A stretch of 64,000 nucleotides of DNA, from the NCBI GenBank assembly GCA_963850525.1, contig CAWKLQ010000008.1, forward strand, positions 744,001 through 808,000. The letters are read 5' to 3'. Below, in pieces: positions 26,194 through 34,222 of this stretch. The notes beneath the pieces were generated by a model, which was not told where the DNA came from, did not search any database, and worked only from the letters and a program-made list of their open reading frames with translations. The number at the start of each line of letters is the position of its first letter. The first letter of the stretch is position 1. This DNA is from JAEMQF01 sp963850525 (GTDB lineage: Bacteria > Pseudomonadota > Gammaproteobacteria > Burkholderiales > Burkholderiaceae_C). The translations under genes and the position numbers were made by a program.

Positions 26194-27186
26194 TCAATCC
26201 AGTCCGAGTCCGATGCGGCGTGCGACTTCGCCCCACTTCAGCGAGTCGGCAGCGAGCTGCGCGCCGGCCTGCGCCGGCGTGTTGCCGACGACCGCCTGGT
26301 CGCCGGCTTCGAGCTTGGCCATCACATCGGGCGCGCGCAAGGCGTCGACGAAGGCCTGGCGAAAGCGCGCGACGATCGCCTCGGGCGTGCCGCGCGGCGC
26401 GAACATGACGAGCGCGAAGTCTGCTTGATAGCCGGAAACACCCGCCTCAGCCAGAGTCGGCACGTCGGGCAGCGTGGGTGAGCGATTTTTGCCCGAGACT
26501 GCAAGTGCCACGAGCTTTCCCGCGCGCACGTGCGGAAGCACGGTGGGCCCGGCGAGCAGGCCGCACGGCAGCTGGTTGCCGAGCACGTCTTGCGTCGCCG
26601 GGGCTGGGCCTTTGTACGGCACGTGCGCCATCTCGAAGCCGGCCATAGCCTGCAACAATTCCATCGACAAGTGCCCGGGCACACCGGCACCGCCCGAGGC
26701 ATACGCATACTTGCCGGCGCGCGCCTTGGCGATCAGTTCACGCACCGTCTTCACGCCGAACGCCGGGTTGCAGACGAGCGTCTGGCTGAACAAGGTGCCC
26801 ACGGTCACGGGCACCAGATCGTCGACCTTGAAGCCGAGGTTCTTGTAGACGTGCGGGTTCACCGTGACCAGCGTGTCGGTGCCCCACAACCACGTGTACC
26901 CGTCGGGCGCGGCACGCGCCGCCTCCGCCGAGCCGAGGTTGCCGCCGGCGCCGGGTTTGTTGTCGATGACGATGGTCTGCTTCAGAACCACCTGCATTTT
27001 TTCCGCCGCCAGGCGCATCACGATGTCGCTGGGGCCGCCTGGAGGAAACGGCAGGACCACGCGGATCGGCTTGTCGGGCCAAGGGGCCTGCGCGCGCGCC
27101 GGGCCCGCGCCGACCCCAAGCCAGGCCAGGCCTGCGATTGCGTCGCAAAGGAGCACTCGACGACGAATCATGGGGTGGCGTTGCAT
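26194..27186 (-). CDS. Bug/TctC-family tripartite tricarboxylate transporter binding protein
   Basis: The 330-residue periplasmic protein starts with a signal peptide (ending GAGPARAQ) and shows the Bug signatures WPDKPIRVVLPFPPGGPSD, DNKPGAGGNLGSA and PEAIVARFRQAF. The family binds carboxylates or other small acids; in betaproteobacteria most members are orphans without TctAB, as here. ATG 27186 is used; a second ATG five codons later gives the more usual Arg-rich signal start. It heads the small operon with the redoxin and P450 and is divergent from the uracil-DNA-glycosylase-like gene, 78 bases apart. Confidence 0.88.
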   Translation of the reverse strand: MQRHPMIRRRVLLCDAIAGLAWLGVGAGPARAQAPWPDKPIRVVLPFPPGGPSDIVMRLAAEKMQVVLKQTIVIDNKPGAGGNLGSAEAARAAPDGYTWLWGTDTLVTVNPHVYKNLGFKVDDLVPVTVGTLFSQTLVCNPAFGVKTVRELIAKARAGKYAYASGGAGVPGHLSMELLQAMAGFEMAHVPYKGPAPATQDVLGNQLPCGLLAGPTVLPHVRAGKLVALAVSGKNRSPTLPDVPTLAEAGVSGYQADFALVMFAPRGTPEAIVARFRQAFVDALRAPDVMAKLEAGDQAVVGNTPAQAGAQLAADSLKWGEVARRIGLGLD

Positions 27187-27264
27187 CAGGGTGGACCGCT
27201 GCGAAGGCAAGGGACCAAAGTATCTCCCAGACTGCGCTTCACTCGAACGGCGAGAATCCCCGCC

Positions 27265-27888
27265 GTGGCTCGCTTGCAAACCCTGCTCACCGAAGTGCGC
27301 GCGTGCACCTTGTGCGCTGCCCACCTGCCGCTCGGGCCGCGGCCGGTGCTGCAAGTGAATGCGTCGGCGCGAATCCTGATTGCCGGGCAAGCACCGGGGC
27401 GCAAGGTTCACGCATCGGGTTTACCCTTCGACGATCCGAGCGGCGAGCGCCTGCGCGACTGGCTCGGCGTGACACGTGAGGCCTTCTACGATGCACGCCA
27501 ATTCGCAATCATTCCGATGGGCTTTTGTTATCCCGGAACCGGCAAGTCGGGCGACTTGGCGCCACGCACCGAGTGCGCGCCGGCGTGGCGCGAGGCGCTG
27601 CTCGCGCACCTGCCGCACCTCGAACTCGTGCTCGCGATCGGGCAATACGCGCAGGCGTATCACCTTCCCAGCGCCGGGGCATCGCTCACGCAGCGCGTTC
27701 AGGCCTGGCGCGAACATTGGCCGCGGGTCGTGCCGCTGCCGCACCCCAGCCCGCGCAACAATCTCTGGCTGAATCGCAACCCCTGGTTTGCCGCCGAGCT
27801 GCTTCCGGTGCTGCGCGAGCGCGTCAGCGGAGTGCTTGGCAAGCCAAGCGCACCCAGGCAAGATCGCCCCTCCAAGGACCCGTCATGA
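27265..27888 (+). CDS. Uracil-DNA glycosylase superfamily protein
   Basis: A 207-residue member of the UDG fold. It has a near N-terminal Cys pair (RACTLCAAHLP), the catalytic loop LIAGQAPGRKVHASG, the central strand LVLAIGQYAQAYHL and the minor-groove motif HPSPRNNLW. This resembles the family-4/5-like group of uncharacterised bacterial UDGs, though two further cluster cysteines are not obvious, so an Fe-S cluster is doubtful. The start is GTG 27265. Its stop overlaps the oxygenase start in ATGA, an odd coupling of a repair-type protein with a catabolic pair. Confidence 0.82.
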   Translation: MARLQTLLTEVRACTLCAAHLPLGPRPVLQVNASARILIAGQAPGRKVHASGLPFDDPSGERLRDWLGVTREAFYDARQFAIIPMGFCYPGTGKSGDLAPRTECAPAWREALLAHLPHLELVLAIGQYAQAYHLPSAGASLTQRVQAWREHWPRVVPLPHPSPRNNLWLNRNPWFAAELLPVLRERVSGVLGKPSAPRQDRPSKDPS

Positions 27889-29168
27889 CGACATCGAGCG
27901 AATCCAGCGTTTCCCGAGCCCCTGCATCGGCCGTCGGCGTCACCTGGGAGAGCGAAGGCACGAGCCGCATTCCGTTTGCGGTTTACACCGACGAAGAATT
28001 GCATCAACGCGAACTCGAGCGCTTCTTCTACCGCGGCCACTGGTGTTACGTCGGCCTCGAAGCGGAAATACCGAACCCGGGCGACTTCAAGCGCACTGCG
28101 ATCGGCGAGCGCTCGGTGATCCTCGTGCGCGGCTCGAACGGCGAAGTCAACGTCGTGGAAAACGTCTGCGCGCACCGCGGCATGCAGTTCTGCCGCGAGC
28201 GCCACGGCAATCGCAAGCAGTTCACCTGCCCCTACCACCAGTGGAGCTACAAGCTGAACGGCGACCTGCAAGGCGTGCCGTTTCGGCGCGGCGTGCGCCA
28301 GGGGGACCGCGTCAACGGCGGCATGCCCGCGGACTTCGACATCACCGCGCACAACCTGATCAAACTCAAGGTCGCGTGTCGCGGCGGCGCGGTGTTTGCG
28401 TCCTTCGATCACGACGTCGAGCCGTTCGAAGACTTCATGGGCCCTGCCATCACGCAGTACTTCGACCGCCTGTTCAGCGGCCGCAAGTTGAAAATCCTCG
28501 GCTACAACCGGCAGCGGATTCCGGGCAACTGGAAGCTCATGCAGGAGAACATCAAGGACCCGTATCACCCGGGTCTGCTGCACAGCTGGTTTGTCACCTT
28601 CGGCCTGTGGCGTGCCGACAACCAGGCGGCGCTGAAAATGGACAAGCACCACCGCCACGCGGCGATGATCTCGACGCGCGGCGCCTCGGGCGCGGCCGAC
28701 CAGGTGACGGCGGTGTCGAGCTTCAAGGCCGACATGAAGCTGCACGATCCGCGCTTTCTGGACATCGTCCCCGAAGCCTGGTGGGGCGGGCCGACGGCGG
28801 TGATGACGACGCTGTTCCCGAGCGTCGTCTTGCAGCAGCAGGTGAACAGCGTCTCGATACGCCACATCCAGCCCGACGGCGTGGGCGCCTTCAAATTCGA
28901 GTGGACGCACTTCGGCTTCGAAGACGACGACGCCGCGATGACGCAGCGCCGCTTGCGCCAAGCGAATCTGTTCGGCCCGGCAGGCTTCGTCTCCGCCGAC
29001 GACGGCGAAGTCATCGAGTTTTCGCAGACGGGTTTTGCGAGCAAGAATTTCCACCGCACGCTCGTCGAACTCGGCGGGCGCGACGTGAGCGACACGGACC
29101 ACATGGTCACCGAGACGCTGATCCGCGGCATGTACCGCTACTGGCGCGAAGTGATGGAGAAGCCATGA
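27885..29168 (+). CDS. nagG: Rieske oxygenase large subunit, salicylate 5-hydroxylase-like (NagG)
   Basis: The 427-residue alpha subunit has a Rieske centre C95-x-H97 (CAHRG) with C115-x2-H118 (CPYHQW) and the mononuclear iron ligands Asp225/His228/His233 in NIKDPYHPGLLHSW. From memory it closely follows NagG of Ralstonia U2, including HWCYVGLEAEIPNPGDFKR and WRADN. That enzyme converts salicylate to gentisate with NADH through NagAa/NagAb. Here no ferredoxin or reductase gene is adjacent. The ATG has AAGGA upstream and overlaps the preceding stop; the small-subunit gene follows with an ATGA overlap. The substrate could be another hydroxy- or aminobenzoate. Confidence 0.85.
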   Translation: MTTSSESSVSRAPASAVGVTWESEGTSRIPFAVYTDEELHQRELERFFYRGHWCYVGLEAEIPNPGDFKRTAIGERSVILVRGSNGEVNVVENVCAHRGMQFCRERHGNRKQFTCPYHQWSYKLNGDLQGVPFRRGVRQGDRVNGGMPADFDITAHNLIKLKVACRGGAVFASFDHDVEPFEDFMGPAITQYFDRLFSGRKLKILGYNRQRIPGNWKLMQENIKDPYHPGLLHSWFVTFGLWRADNQAALKMDKHHRHAAMISTRGASGAADQVTAVSSFKADMKLHDPRFLDIVPEAWWGGPTAVMTTLFPSVVLQQQVNSVSIRHIQPDGVGAFKFEWTHFGFEDDDAAMTQRRLRQANLFGPAGFVSADDGEVIEFSQTGFASKNFHRTLVELGGRDVSDTDHMVTETLIRGMYRYWREVMEKP

Positions 29169-29641
29169 AGCTCGACCCGCACGACTTCATTGCCCTGACG
29201 CAGCTCTACGCCGACTACGCAAGCACGGTCGACGCTGCCGACTGGGAGCGCTGGTGCGAGTTCTTCACCGACGATTGCGTCTACAAGCTGATCCCGCGCG
29301 AAAACCATGAGCGCGGGCTGCCGCTCGCCACGCTCTCGTTCGAGAGCAAGGGCATGCTCAAGGACCGCGCCTACGCGATCCGCGAAACGCTGTTCCACGA
29401 TCCCTACTACCAGCGCCACGTGATCGGCGTGCCGCGCCTCCTGCGTGCGCAGGGCGATACCCTGCAAGTGGAGGCGAACTACGCGGTGTTTCGCACCAAG
29501 CTCTCCGAGCTGACACAGGTGTTCAACGTCGGGCGTTATCTCGACTCGGTGGTGCGCACCGACGACGGACTGAAGTTCGCCGCCAAGCTGTGCGTCTACG
29601 ACAGCGAAATGATTCCGAACTCGATCATCTATCCGATCTGA
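29165..29641 (+). CDS. nagH: Rieske oxygenase small subunit, salicylate 5-hydroxylase-like (NagH)
   Basis: The 158-residue beta subunit has the cone-shaped SnoaL/NTF2-like fold of ring-hydroxylating oxygenases (LYADYASTVDAADWERW; FHDPYYQRHVIGVPR). It ends CVYDSEMIPNSIIYPI, an ending I recall almost unchanged in NagH. It gives structure to the alpha3beta3 oxygenase and carries no cofactor. Its ATG at 29165 lies in the stop of the large-subunit gene, ensuring equal production. Confidence 0.87.
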   Translation: MKLDPHDFIALTQLYADYASTVDAADWERWCEFFTDDCVYKLIPRENHERGLPLATLSFESKGMLKDRAYAIRETLFHDPYYQRHVIGVPRLLRAQGDTLQVEANYAVFRTKLSELTQVFNVGRYLDSVVRTDDGLKFAAKLCVYDSEMIPNSIIYPI

Positions 29642-29686
29642 GCGCTGCGCGAATCGATGCGGCGCGAATCGGTTACGCTGCGCCGC

Positions 29687-30829
29687 ATGAACCGATTCCG
29701 CCCGATCCGCCCCGGCTGGCTCGCCGCTGCGCTGATGGCAATCGTGTGCGCCGCACCCGCCAGCGCAGCCCCCGCCCCGCCCGACCTGCTGCGTGTGCCC
29801 AAGGGCTTCAAGATCGAGCTGCTCACCGACGCCGTGCCCAATGCGCGCGGCTTGGCGCTCGGCCGTTTTGCCGACGGCAAGGGTGTGGTCTACGCAGGCA
29901 GCATGCGCGAGGGCAAGGTCTATGCGGTGGAGATCGACGGCGGTCGCGCCCTGAAGGTGCACACCGTCGCCAGCGGTCTCACGCTGCCCACAGGCGTGGC
30001 GTATCGGAATGGCTCGCTGTATGTGTCGGCCGTGTCGCGCATCTTGCGCTTTGACGGCATCGACGAGCGGCTCACGAACCCGCCCGCGCCCAAAGTCGTG
30101 ACCGACAAGCTGCCGGGCGAGACCCACCACGGCGCGAAGTTCATTGCCTTCGGGCCCGACGGGTTGCTCTACTTCGCGGTCGGCGCGCCGTGCAACGTGT
30201 GCGTGCCCTCCACTTCGCACGGCAACATCCAGCGTTTGAAGCCCGAGGGTGGGCCGAACGAAGTCGTCGCGCGCGGCGTGCGCAATTCGGTCGGCTTTGA
30301 CTGGAGCCCGCGCGACGCCAAGCTCTGGTTCACCGACAACGGCCGCGACATGCTCGGCGACGATCTGCCCGCCGACGAGCTGAACCGAATCGACAGCGCA
30401 GGCCAGCACTTCGGCTTCCCGTACTGCCACCAAGGCGACTCGCCCGACCCCGAGTACGGCGCGCAACGACGCTGCAGCGAATTCGCTGCGCCGGCGGCCA
30501 AGTTCGGCGCCCACGTGGCGGCACTGGGCATGCGCTTCTACACCGGCAATCAGTTCCCGGCCGAGTACCGCGACAGCGTATTCGTCGCGCAGCATGGTTC
30601 GTGGAATCGCAGCCGCAAAAACGGCTACCAAGTGGTGCGGATCGTGCTCGACGAACAGGGGCGCGTGCAGCGCCAGGAGCCCTTCATCGAAGGCTTCCTG
30701 CAACTCGACATGGTGGGTCGCGAAACCGTGCTCGGCCGCCCCGCCGACGTGTTGGTGCTGCCCGACGGCTCGCTGCTCGTGAGCGACGATTTCGGCGGCG
30801 CGATTTACCGGGTGCGCTACGCGCCCTGA
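29687..30829 (+). CDS. Secreted PQQ-type sugar dehydrogenase-like six-blade beta-propeller protein
   Basis: The 380-residue protein has a signal peptide (ending AAPASAAPA) and a beta-propeller of the glucose/sorbosone dehydrogenase family: LPTGVAYRNGSLYVSAV, HHGAKFIAFGPDGLLYFAVG, TDNGRDMLGDDLPADELN and FAQHGSWNR-like AQHGSWNRS. DDLPADELNRI and the Trp-rich closing region match PQQ-dependent aldose/sorbosone dehydrogenases, although the quinone site cannot be confirmed by eye. It would act in the periplasm. It lies 45 bases after nagH and three bases before the next gene's start, so it is probably co-transcribed. Confidence 0.82.
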   Translation: MNRFRPIRPGWLAAALMAIVCAAPASAAPAPPDLLRVPKGFKIELLTDAVPNARGLALGRFADGKGVVYAGSMREGKVYAVEIDGGRALKVHTVASGLTLPTGVAYRNGSLYVSAVSRILRFDGIDERLTNPPAPKVVTDKLPGETHHGAKFIAFGPDGLLYFAVGAPCNVCVPSTSHGNIQRLKPEGGPNEVVARGVRNSVGFDWSPRDAKLWFTDNGRDMLGDDLPADELNRIDSAGQHFGFPYCHQGDSPDPEYGAQRRCSEFAAPAAKFGAHVAALGMRFYTGNQFPAEYRDSVFVAQHGSWNRSRKNGYQVVRIVLDEQGRVQRQEPFIEGFLQLDMVGRETVLGRPADVLVLPDGSLLVSDDFGGAIYRVRYAP

Positions 30830-30832
30830 GCA

Positions 30833-32335
30833 TTGATCGCGCGAACCGGTCTGCATCGTCTTGCGCTGGCCTGCGCCGCGCTCTGGGCGCTGGCGTGGCC
30901 GGCGCACTTCGCGCACAGCCAAAGTCCGCCCGAAAGCGCGTCAGCGCCGTCGCGCCAGGAGAAGGAGCCCAGCTGCACGCACTGCAAGGAGCGCCTCAAA
31001 ACTGTCGACGCGCTGAAACAAAAGTTGCCGGCCGATTGGACACTTGCGCTCGAGCGCGAAAGGATCTTCGGCAGCGACATGCTGGTCGTGCAAGCCGGGC
31101 AGAACAACGCCCAAACCGTGCTCCTGGTGCATGGCCTGGGACAAAACGGTTTCACCGATTGGTTGCCGGCGCTGCCGCAGCTCGCGCGCCGCTACCACGT
31201 GCTTGCCGTCGACTTGCCGGGCTTCGGCTATTCCGGCGCCCCCAGCGGCAAGTACTCGCCGACGAACTACGCGCGCATCTTGCAGGGCCTGCTCGCGCGC
31301 CACGCCAAAGGACCGGTAATCGTCGTCGGGCATTCGATGGGCGCGGCCGTCGCGCTGCGCCTGGCGAGCACGCAACCGGCGCTCGTGTCCAAATTGATCA
31401 TCGTCGACGCTGCAGGAATCCTGCACCGCACCGCATTTGCCAAACACGGTGCGGGCCTGCCGGTATCGGCCGCCAATGTGCCCGGCGCACTGAAAGACCC
31501 GGTGGCGCGCGCCGCTGAATTCGGCAACTCCGTCGTCGAGCGGATATTCGGCATGCCCGATCTCACGCAAATCCTGCGCCAGAGCGACTTCGCCTGGGAG
31601 CTGATCTTGCGCAACCGAGCGAACGCGAACGCCGCGCTCGCGCTCATCGACGAAGACTTCAGCGCCGCCGTGCATACGCTGCAGCAACCCACGCAAATCA
31701 TTTGGGGCGAAGCCGATTCGGTGGCGCCGCTGCGCACCGGTCAGTTGCTCGCGCGCAGGTTGCCCAATGCGCAGTTGCAAACGCTGTCGCGCGTCGGGCA
31801 CACGCCGATGCTGGACGCGCCGAATCGTTTTCTCGCGCTGTTGAGCAGCGCGCTCGCGTCCGACCCCGCGCCGGCACCGCCGCCGGCCAGCGGCGCGCTC
31901 GAGCCGACCGACCTGAAATGCAGCGGCCTCGTCGATCAGCAGTACAGCGGCCACTACCGCAACGTGCTGATCGAGAATTGCTCTGCCGTTCGTCTGGTGA
32001 ACCTGCGTGCCGAACGCATCGTGATCCGCGATTCGGGCGTGCAGATGTTGGACGTGCAGGTTCGCGCGAGCGACGTCGCTCTGGACGTGACCCAGTCGGA
32101 GGTCACCGCCACCGCCAGCGATTTCAGCGGCGAAGTCGCGATCCGCGCCGACGCGTGCCGCATCGACCTGGCCGGCGTGCACTTGCTCGCGCTGGGCAAC
32201 GCCGTCGAAGTCAAGCGTCTGTCGCGCCTGATCGGCTCGATCAGCCGGATTCAAAGCCCGAACTACACCGGCTATTGGCACGACAGCGTCGAGCTGAAAG
32301 ATGCATGGCTCGTGCCGGCGCAGCGCCGCGAATGA
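30833..32335 (+). CDS. Exported alpha/beta hydrolase fused to a beta-helix-like C-terminal region
   Basis: The 500-residue protein starts at TTG 30833. It has a signal-like N-terminus (LALACAALWALAWPAHFAH), a CTHC motif near residue 48 and an alpha/beta hydrolase domain: oxyanion HGLGQNG, nucleophile Ser168 in GHSMGAA, acid in WGEADSVAP and His in VGHTPMLD. After residue ~365 a Pro-rich linker leads to ~120 residues of short beta repeats (NVLIENCSAVRLVNLRAERI; IRDSGVQMLDVQVRASDVAL) that look like rungs of a right-handed beta-helix. I know no standard family with this fusion. Ester or C-C bond hydrolysis in the periplasm is inferred. Confidence 0.75.
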   Translation: MIARTGLHRLALACAALWALAWPAHFAHSQSPPESASAPSRQEKEPSCTHCKERLKTVDALKQKLPADWTLALERERIFGSDMLVVQAGQNNAQTVLLVHGLGQNGFTDWLPALPQLARRYHVLAVDLPGFGYSGAPSGKYSPTNYARILQGLLARHAKGPVIVVGHSMGAAVALRLASTQPALVSKLIIVDAAGILHRTAFAKHGAGLPVSAANVPGALKDPVARAAEFGNSVVERIFGMPDLTQILRQSDFAWELILRNRANANAALALIDEDFSAAVHTLQQPTQIIWGEADSVAPLRTGQLLARRLPNAQLQTLSRVGHTPMLDAPNRFLALLSSALASDPAPAPPPASGALEPTDLKCSGLVDQQYSGHYRNVLIENCSAVRLVNLRAERIVIRDSGVQMLDVQVRASDVALDVTQSEVTATASDFSGEVAIRADACRIDLAGVHLLALGNAVEVKRLSRLIGSISRIQSPNYTGYWHDSVELKDAWLVPAQRRE

Positions 32336-32396
32336 AGCCAATGTAGATCGCTCAACCCGGACAGCGCGGCGAGACGACAGTCGCCACCCCCAATCT

Positions 32397-32457
32397 GATA
32401 AAAATCTGGCCGTCATCCGCCTCCCGGATAAAATTCTGGTCCGGAGGATAAATTTCG
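32397..32457 (+). repeat. Upstream triple GATA repeat at the Fic gene
   Basis: Three GATA words with A/T-rich continuations start at 32397 (GATAAAAATCTGG), 32427 (GATAAAATTCTGG) and 32447 (GATAAATTTCG), that is, 30 and then 20 bases apart. They directly precede the Fic start codon; the third overlaps its ribosome-site region (CCGGAGGATAAA). The same 30/20 arrangement recurs after the gene at 33962. They are candidates for operator sites or the ends of an inserted cassette. Confidence 0.65.
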
Positions 32458-33951
32458 ATGCGGGTCGTCGGGTACGAGTGGCTCCGGCAGACGCTGGACC
32501 TGCGGGTGTTTGCCGTGCAGCGGCCGGCCGTTGTGCGCCCGGTCACGCGCATCGAATACCGCGCCGACGAACTTGCCGTGCCCGCTTCCGTCGCTCCCCT
32601 GGGCGGCGACGCCGTCGAGCATCTGCTGTTCGCGCTGAAGCACGAGGGCACGAATTTGCAGGTGGTTGCGGCAGCGTGCGTGCACCTTTCGCCGGCGCGC
32701 TTGCTCGACGCCCTGCGCAGCGCGCCGAGCGGCGGCTACATCCGCAAGCTTTGCTACCTGTGGGAGCACTTCACCGCGCGGCAACTCACCGACCTGCCGG
32801 CGGGCCTGGGCGGCGTGGCCGTGCCCTTGTTCGACCCGAGCCTGTACCTGGTATCCGATACGCCTGCGCGCGACCGCAGATGGCGTGTCGACTTCAACGG
32901 TCTGGGCGACTGGCGTTTCTGCCCCACGGTGCACAAGACCGCCGACATCGACGCTTTGCTCGGCAACGCCATCCTGCGGCGCACCGCCACGTTCCTCGGC
33001 GCGATGGAGCCGGCGCTGCTCAGCCGCGCCCTCGCCTGGGCCTACCTCGACGAGACGCGCAGTTCGCATGAAATCGAGCGCGAGCCGCCCACGCAGGACC
33101 GGGCCACGGCCTTTGTGGCGCTGCTCGAGCAGGCCCACGCACGCCGGCCCTTGAGCGAGGACTATCTGGTGGAGCTGCAAAACGCGACGGTGAAAAACCC
33201 GCTGCTTCGAGCGGCGAGCTATCGCAGCACGCAAAACCATCTGAAAGGCCCGGCACGCGGCGCGCCGGGCGTCACCTACGTGCCGCCGGCGCCGCAGTGG
33301 CTGGGCACCGTGATGCAGGGCGTTCTGGAGCTTGCCGACCCCGAGCATTCGCGCGGCATCGACCCTCTGGTTCGCGCCGCGCTGGTGTCGTTCGGCTTTG
33401 TGTTCGCGCATCCGTTCATGGACGGCAACGGCCGCCTGTCGCGCTTCCTGCTGCACCACACGCTGTGCCGCGCCGGTGCGCTCGCGCCCGGCCACTTGCT
33501 GCCAATTTCAGCGGCGGTACAGCGCCACGAGCGCGACTATCTGAGTGTGTTGCAGTCGTTCTCCAGCCCAGCGCGCCAGCTCTGGGGCGTAACCTGGATC
33601 GACGCCGACAACTACATCTTCGAGCCGCGCTGCGATCCGCGCATCTACCTCTACTGGGATGCGACGCGCTGCGTCGAATTCACGCTGCGCATGGCCCGGC
33701 AGGCGCTCGATCAAGACCTGGTAAAGGAGGCGCAATTCCTCGCCGGCTACGACAAGGCGGTCAAAGCGGTGAGCCGGCGCTACGACTTGATCGGCTCGAC
33801 CCTGTCCACGCTGGTGTTGTCGTGTCACCAGAACGGCGGCGTGGTGTCACGGCACCGCCGCAAGCAGTTCGGATCCACGGTCCCATTGCGAGCGTTCGAC
33901 GTCGTCGAAGCCGCGGTGCGAAGGCATCTGCCGCGCGATGCCACTGTCTAA
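32458..33951 (+). CDS. Fic family AMPylase-type protein
   Basis: The 497-residue protein has the Fic catalytic loop HPFMDGNGRLSRF with His318, the residue that starts nucleotidyl transfer onto a target hydroxyl. About 110 residues earlier is an SSHEIER segment (S202-R208). It matches the class-II inhibitory motif [S/T]xxxE[G/N] except that Arg replaces the last residue; Glu207 would clamp the ATP site. Residues 1-150 carry an extra N-terminal domain and the last ~90 a probable winged-helix region (YDLIGSTLSTLVLSCHQNGG, VVSRHRRKQFGST). GGAGG lies ten bases before ATG 32458. Its stop is followed by a second GATA-repeat block. Target unknown; no partner toxin or antitoxin gene seen. Confidence 0.88.
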   Translation: MRVVGYEWLRQTLDLRVFAVQRPAVVRPVTRIEYRADELAVPASVAPLGGDAVEHLLFALKHEGTNLQVVAAACVHLSPARLLDALRSAPSGGYIRKLCYLWEHFTARQLTDLPAGLGGVAVPLFDPSLYLVSDTPARDRRWRVDFNGLGDWRFCPTVHKTADIDALLGNAILRRTATFLGAMEPALLSRALAWAYLDETRSSHEIEREPPTQDRATAFVALLEQAHARRPLSEDYLVELQNATVKNPLLRAASYRSTQNHLKGPARGAPGVTYVPPAPQWLGTVMQGVLELADPEHSRGIDPLVRAALVSFGFVFAHPFMDGNGRLSRFLLHHTLCRAGALAPGHLLPISAAVQRHERDYLSVLQSFSSPARQLWGVTWIDADNYIFEPRCDPRIYLYWDATRCVEFTLRMARQALDQDLVKEAQFLAGYDKAVKAVSRRYDLIGSTLSTLVLSCHQNGGVVSRHRRKQFGSTVPLRAFDVVEAAVRRHLPRDATV

Positions 33952-33961
33952 GAGCAGCCCG

Positions 33962-34022
33962 GATAAAAAAACAGGTGCGACGGGCGCCGCGGATAGTTTT
34001 CTTGGACGCCGGATAATTCGGC
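33962..34022 (+). repeat. Downstream triple GATA repeat after the Fic gene
   Basis: GATA words start at 33962 (GATAAAAAAACAGG), 33992 (GATAGTTTTCTTGG) and 34012 (GATAATTCGG). Their 30- and 20-base spacing equals that of the block before the gene, 1565 bases away. Each is preceded by CG or CCG as upstream. The matching layout makes chance unlikely and suggests a duplicated regulatory block or flanking direct repeats of a cassette. Confidence 0.6.
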
Positions 34023-34071
34023 CCCAGGCGACGCGACGCCACGCCATGCCACACCCAGGCTCCTACACTCG

Positions 34072-34185
34072 CTGGAACTGGGCAGCAAGGATGAAGGCGC
34101 AGCGGGCCCACGTGGCGAAGGTTTTTATGCGGGCTACTTTCGCGACTTGGAAGGCAACAAGCTGAACGTGTTCTGCATGGGCTGA
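34072..34185 (+). pseudogene. C-terminal fragment of a VOC/glyoxalase-family protein
   Basis: The frame reads LELGSKDEGAAGPRGEGFYA, then GYFRDLEGNKLNVFCMG and stops. G-FYAGYFRDL-GNKL is the standard last strand pair of vicinal-oxygen-chelate proteins, with Glu of DLEGNK as a likely metal ligand. The first ~90 residues of a normal member are missing; upstream DNA belongs to the GATA-repeat block and the Fic gene. It is therefore a 5'-truncated remnant, perhaps cut when the Fic cassette arrived. Confidence 0.75.
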
Positions 34186-34222
34186 ACCTCGGCGACGATC
34201 GTCGCCATTGACTGGACTGCGA

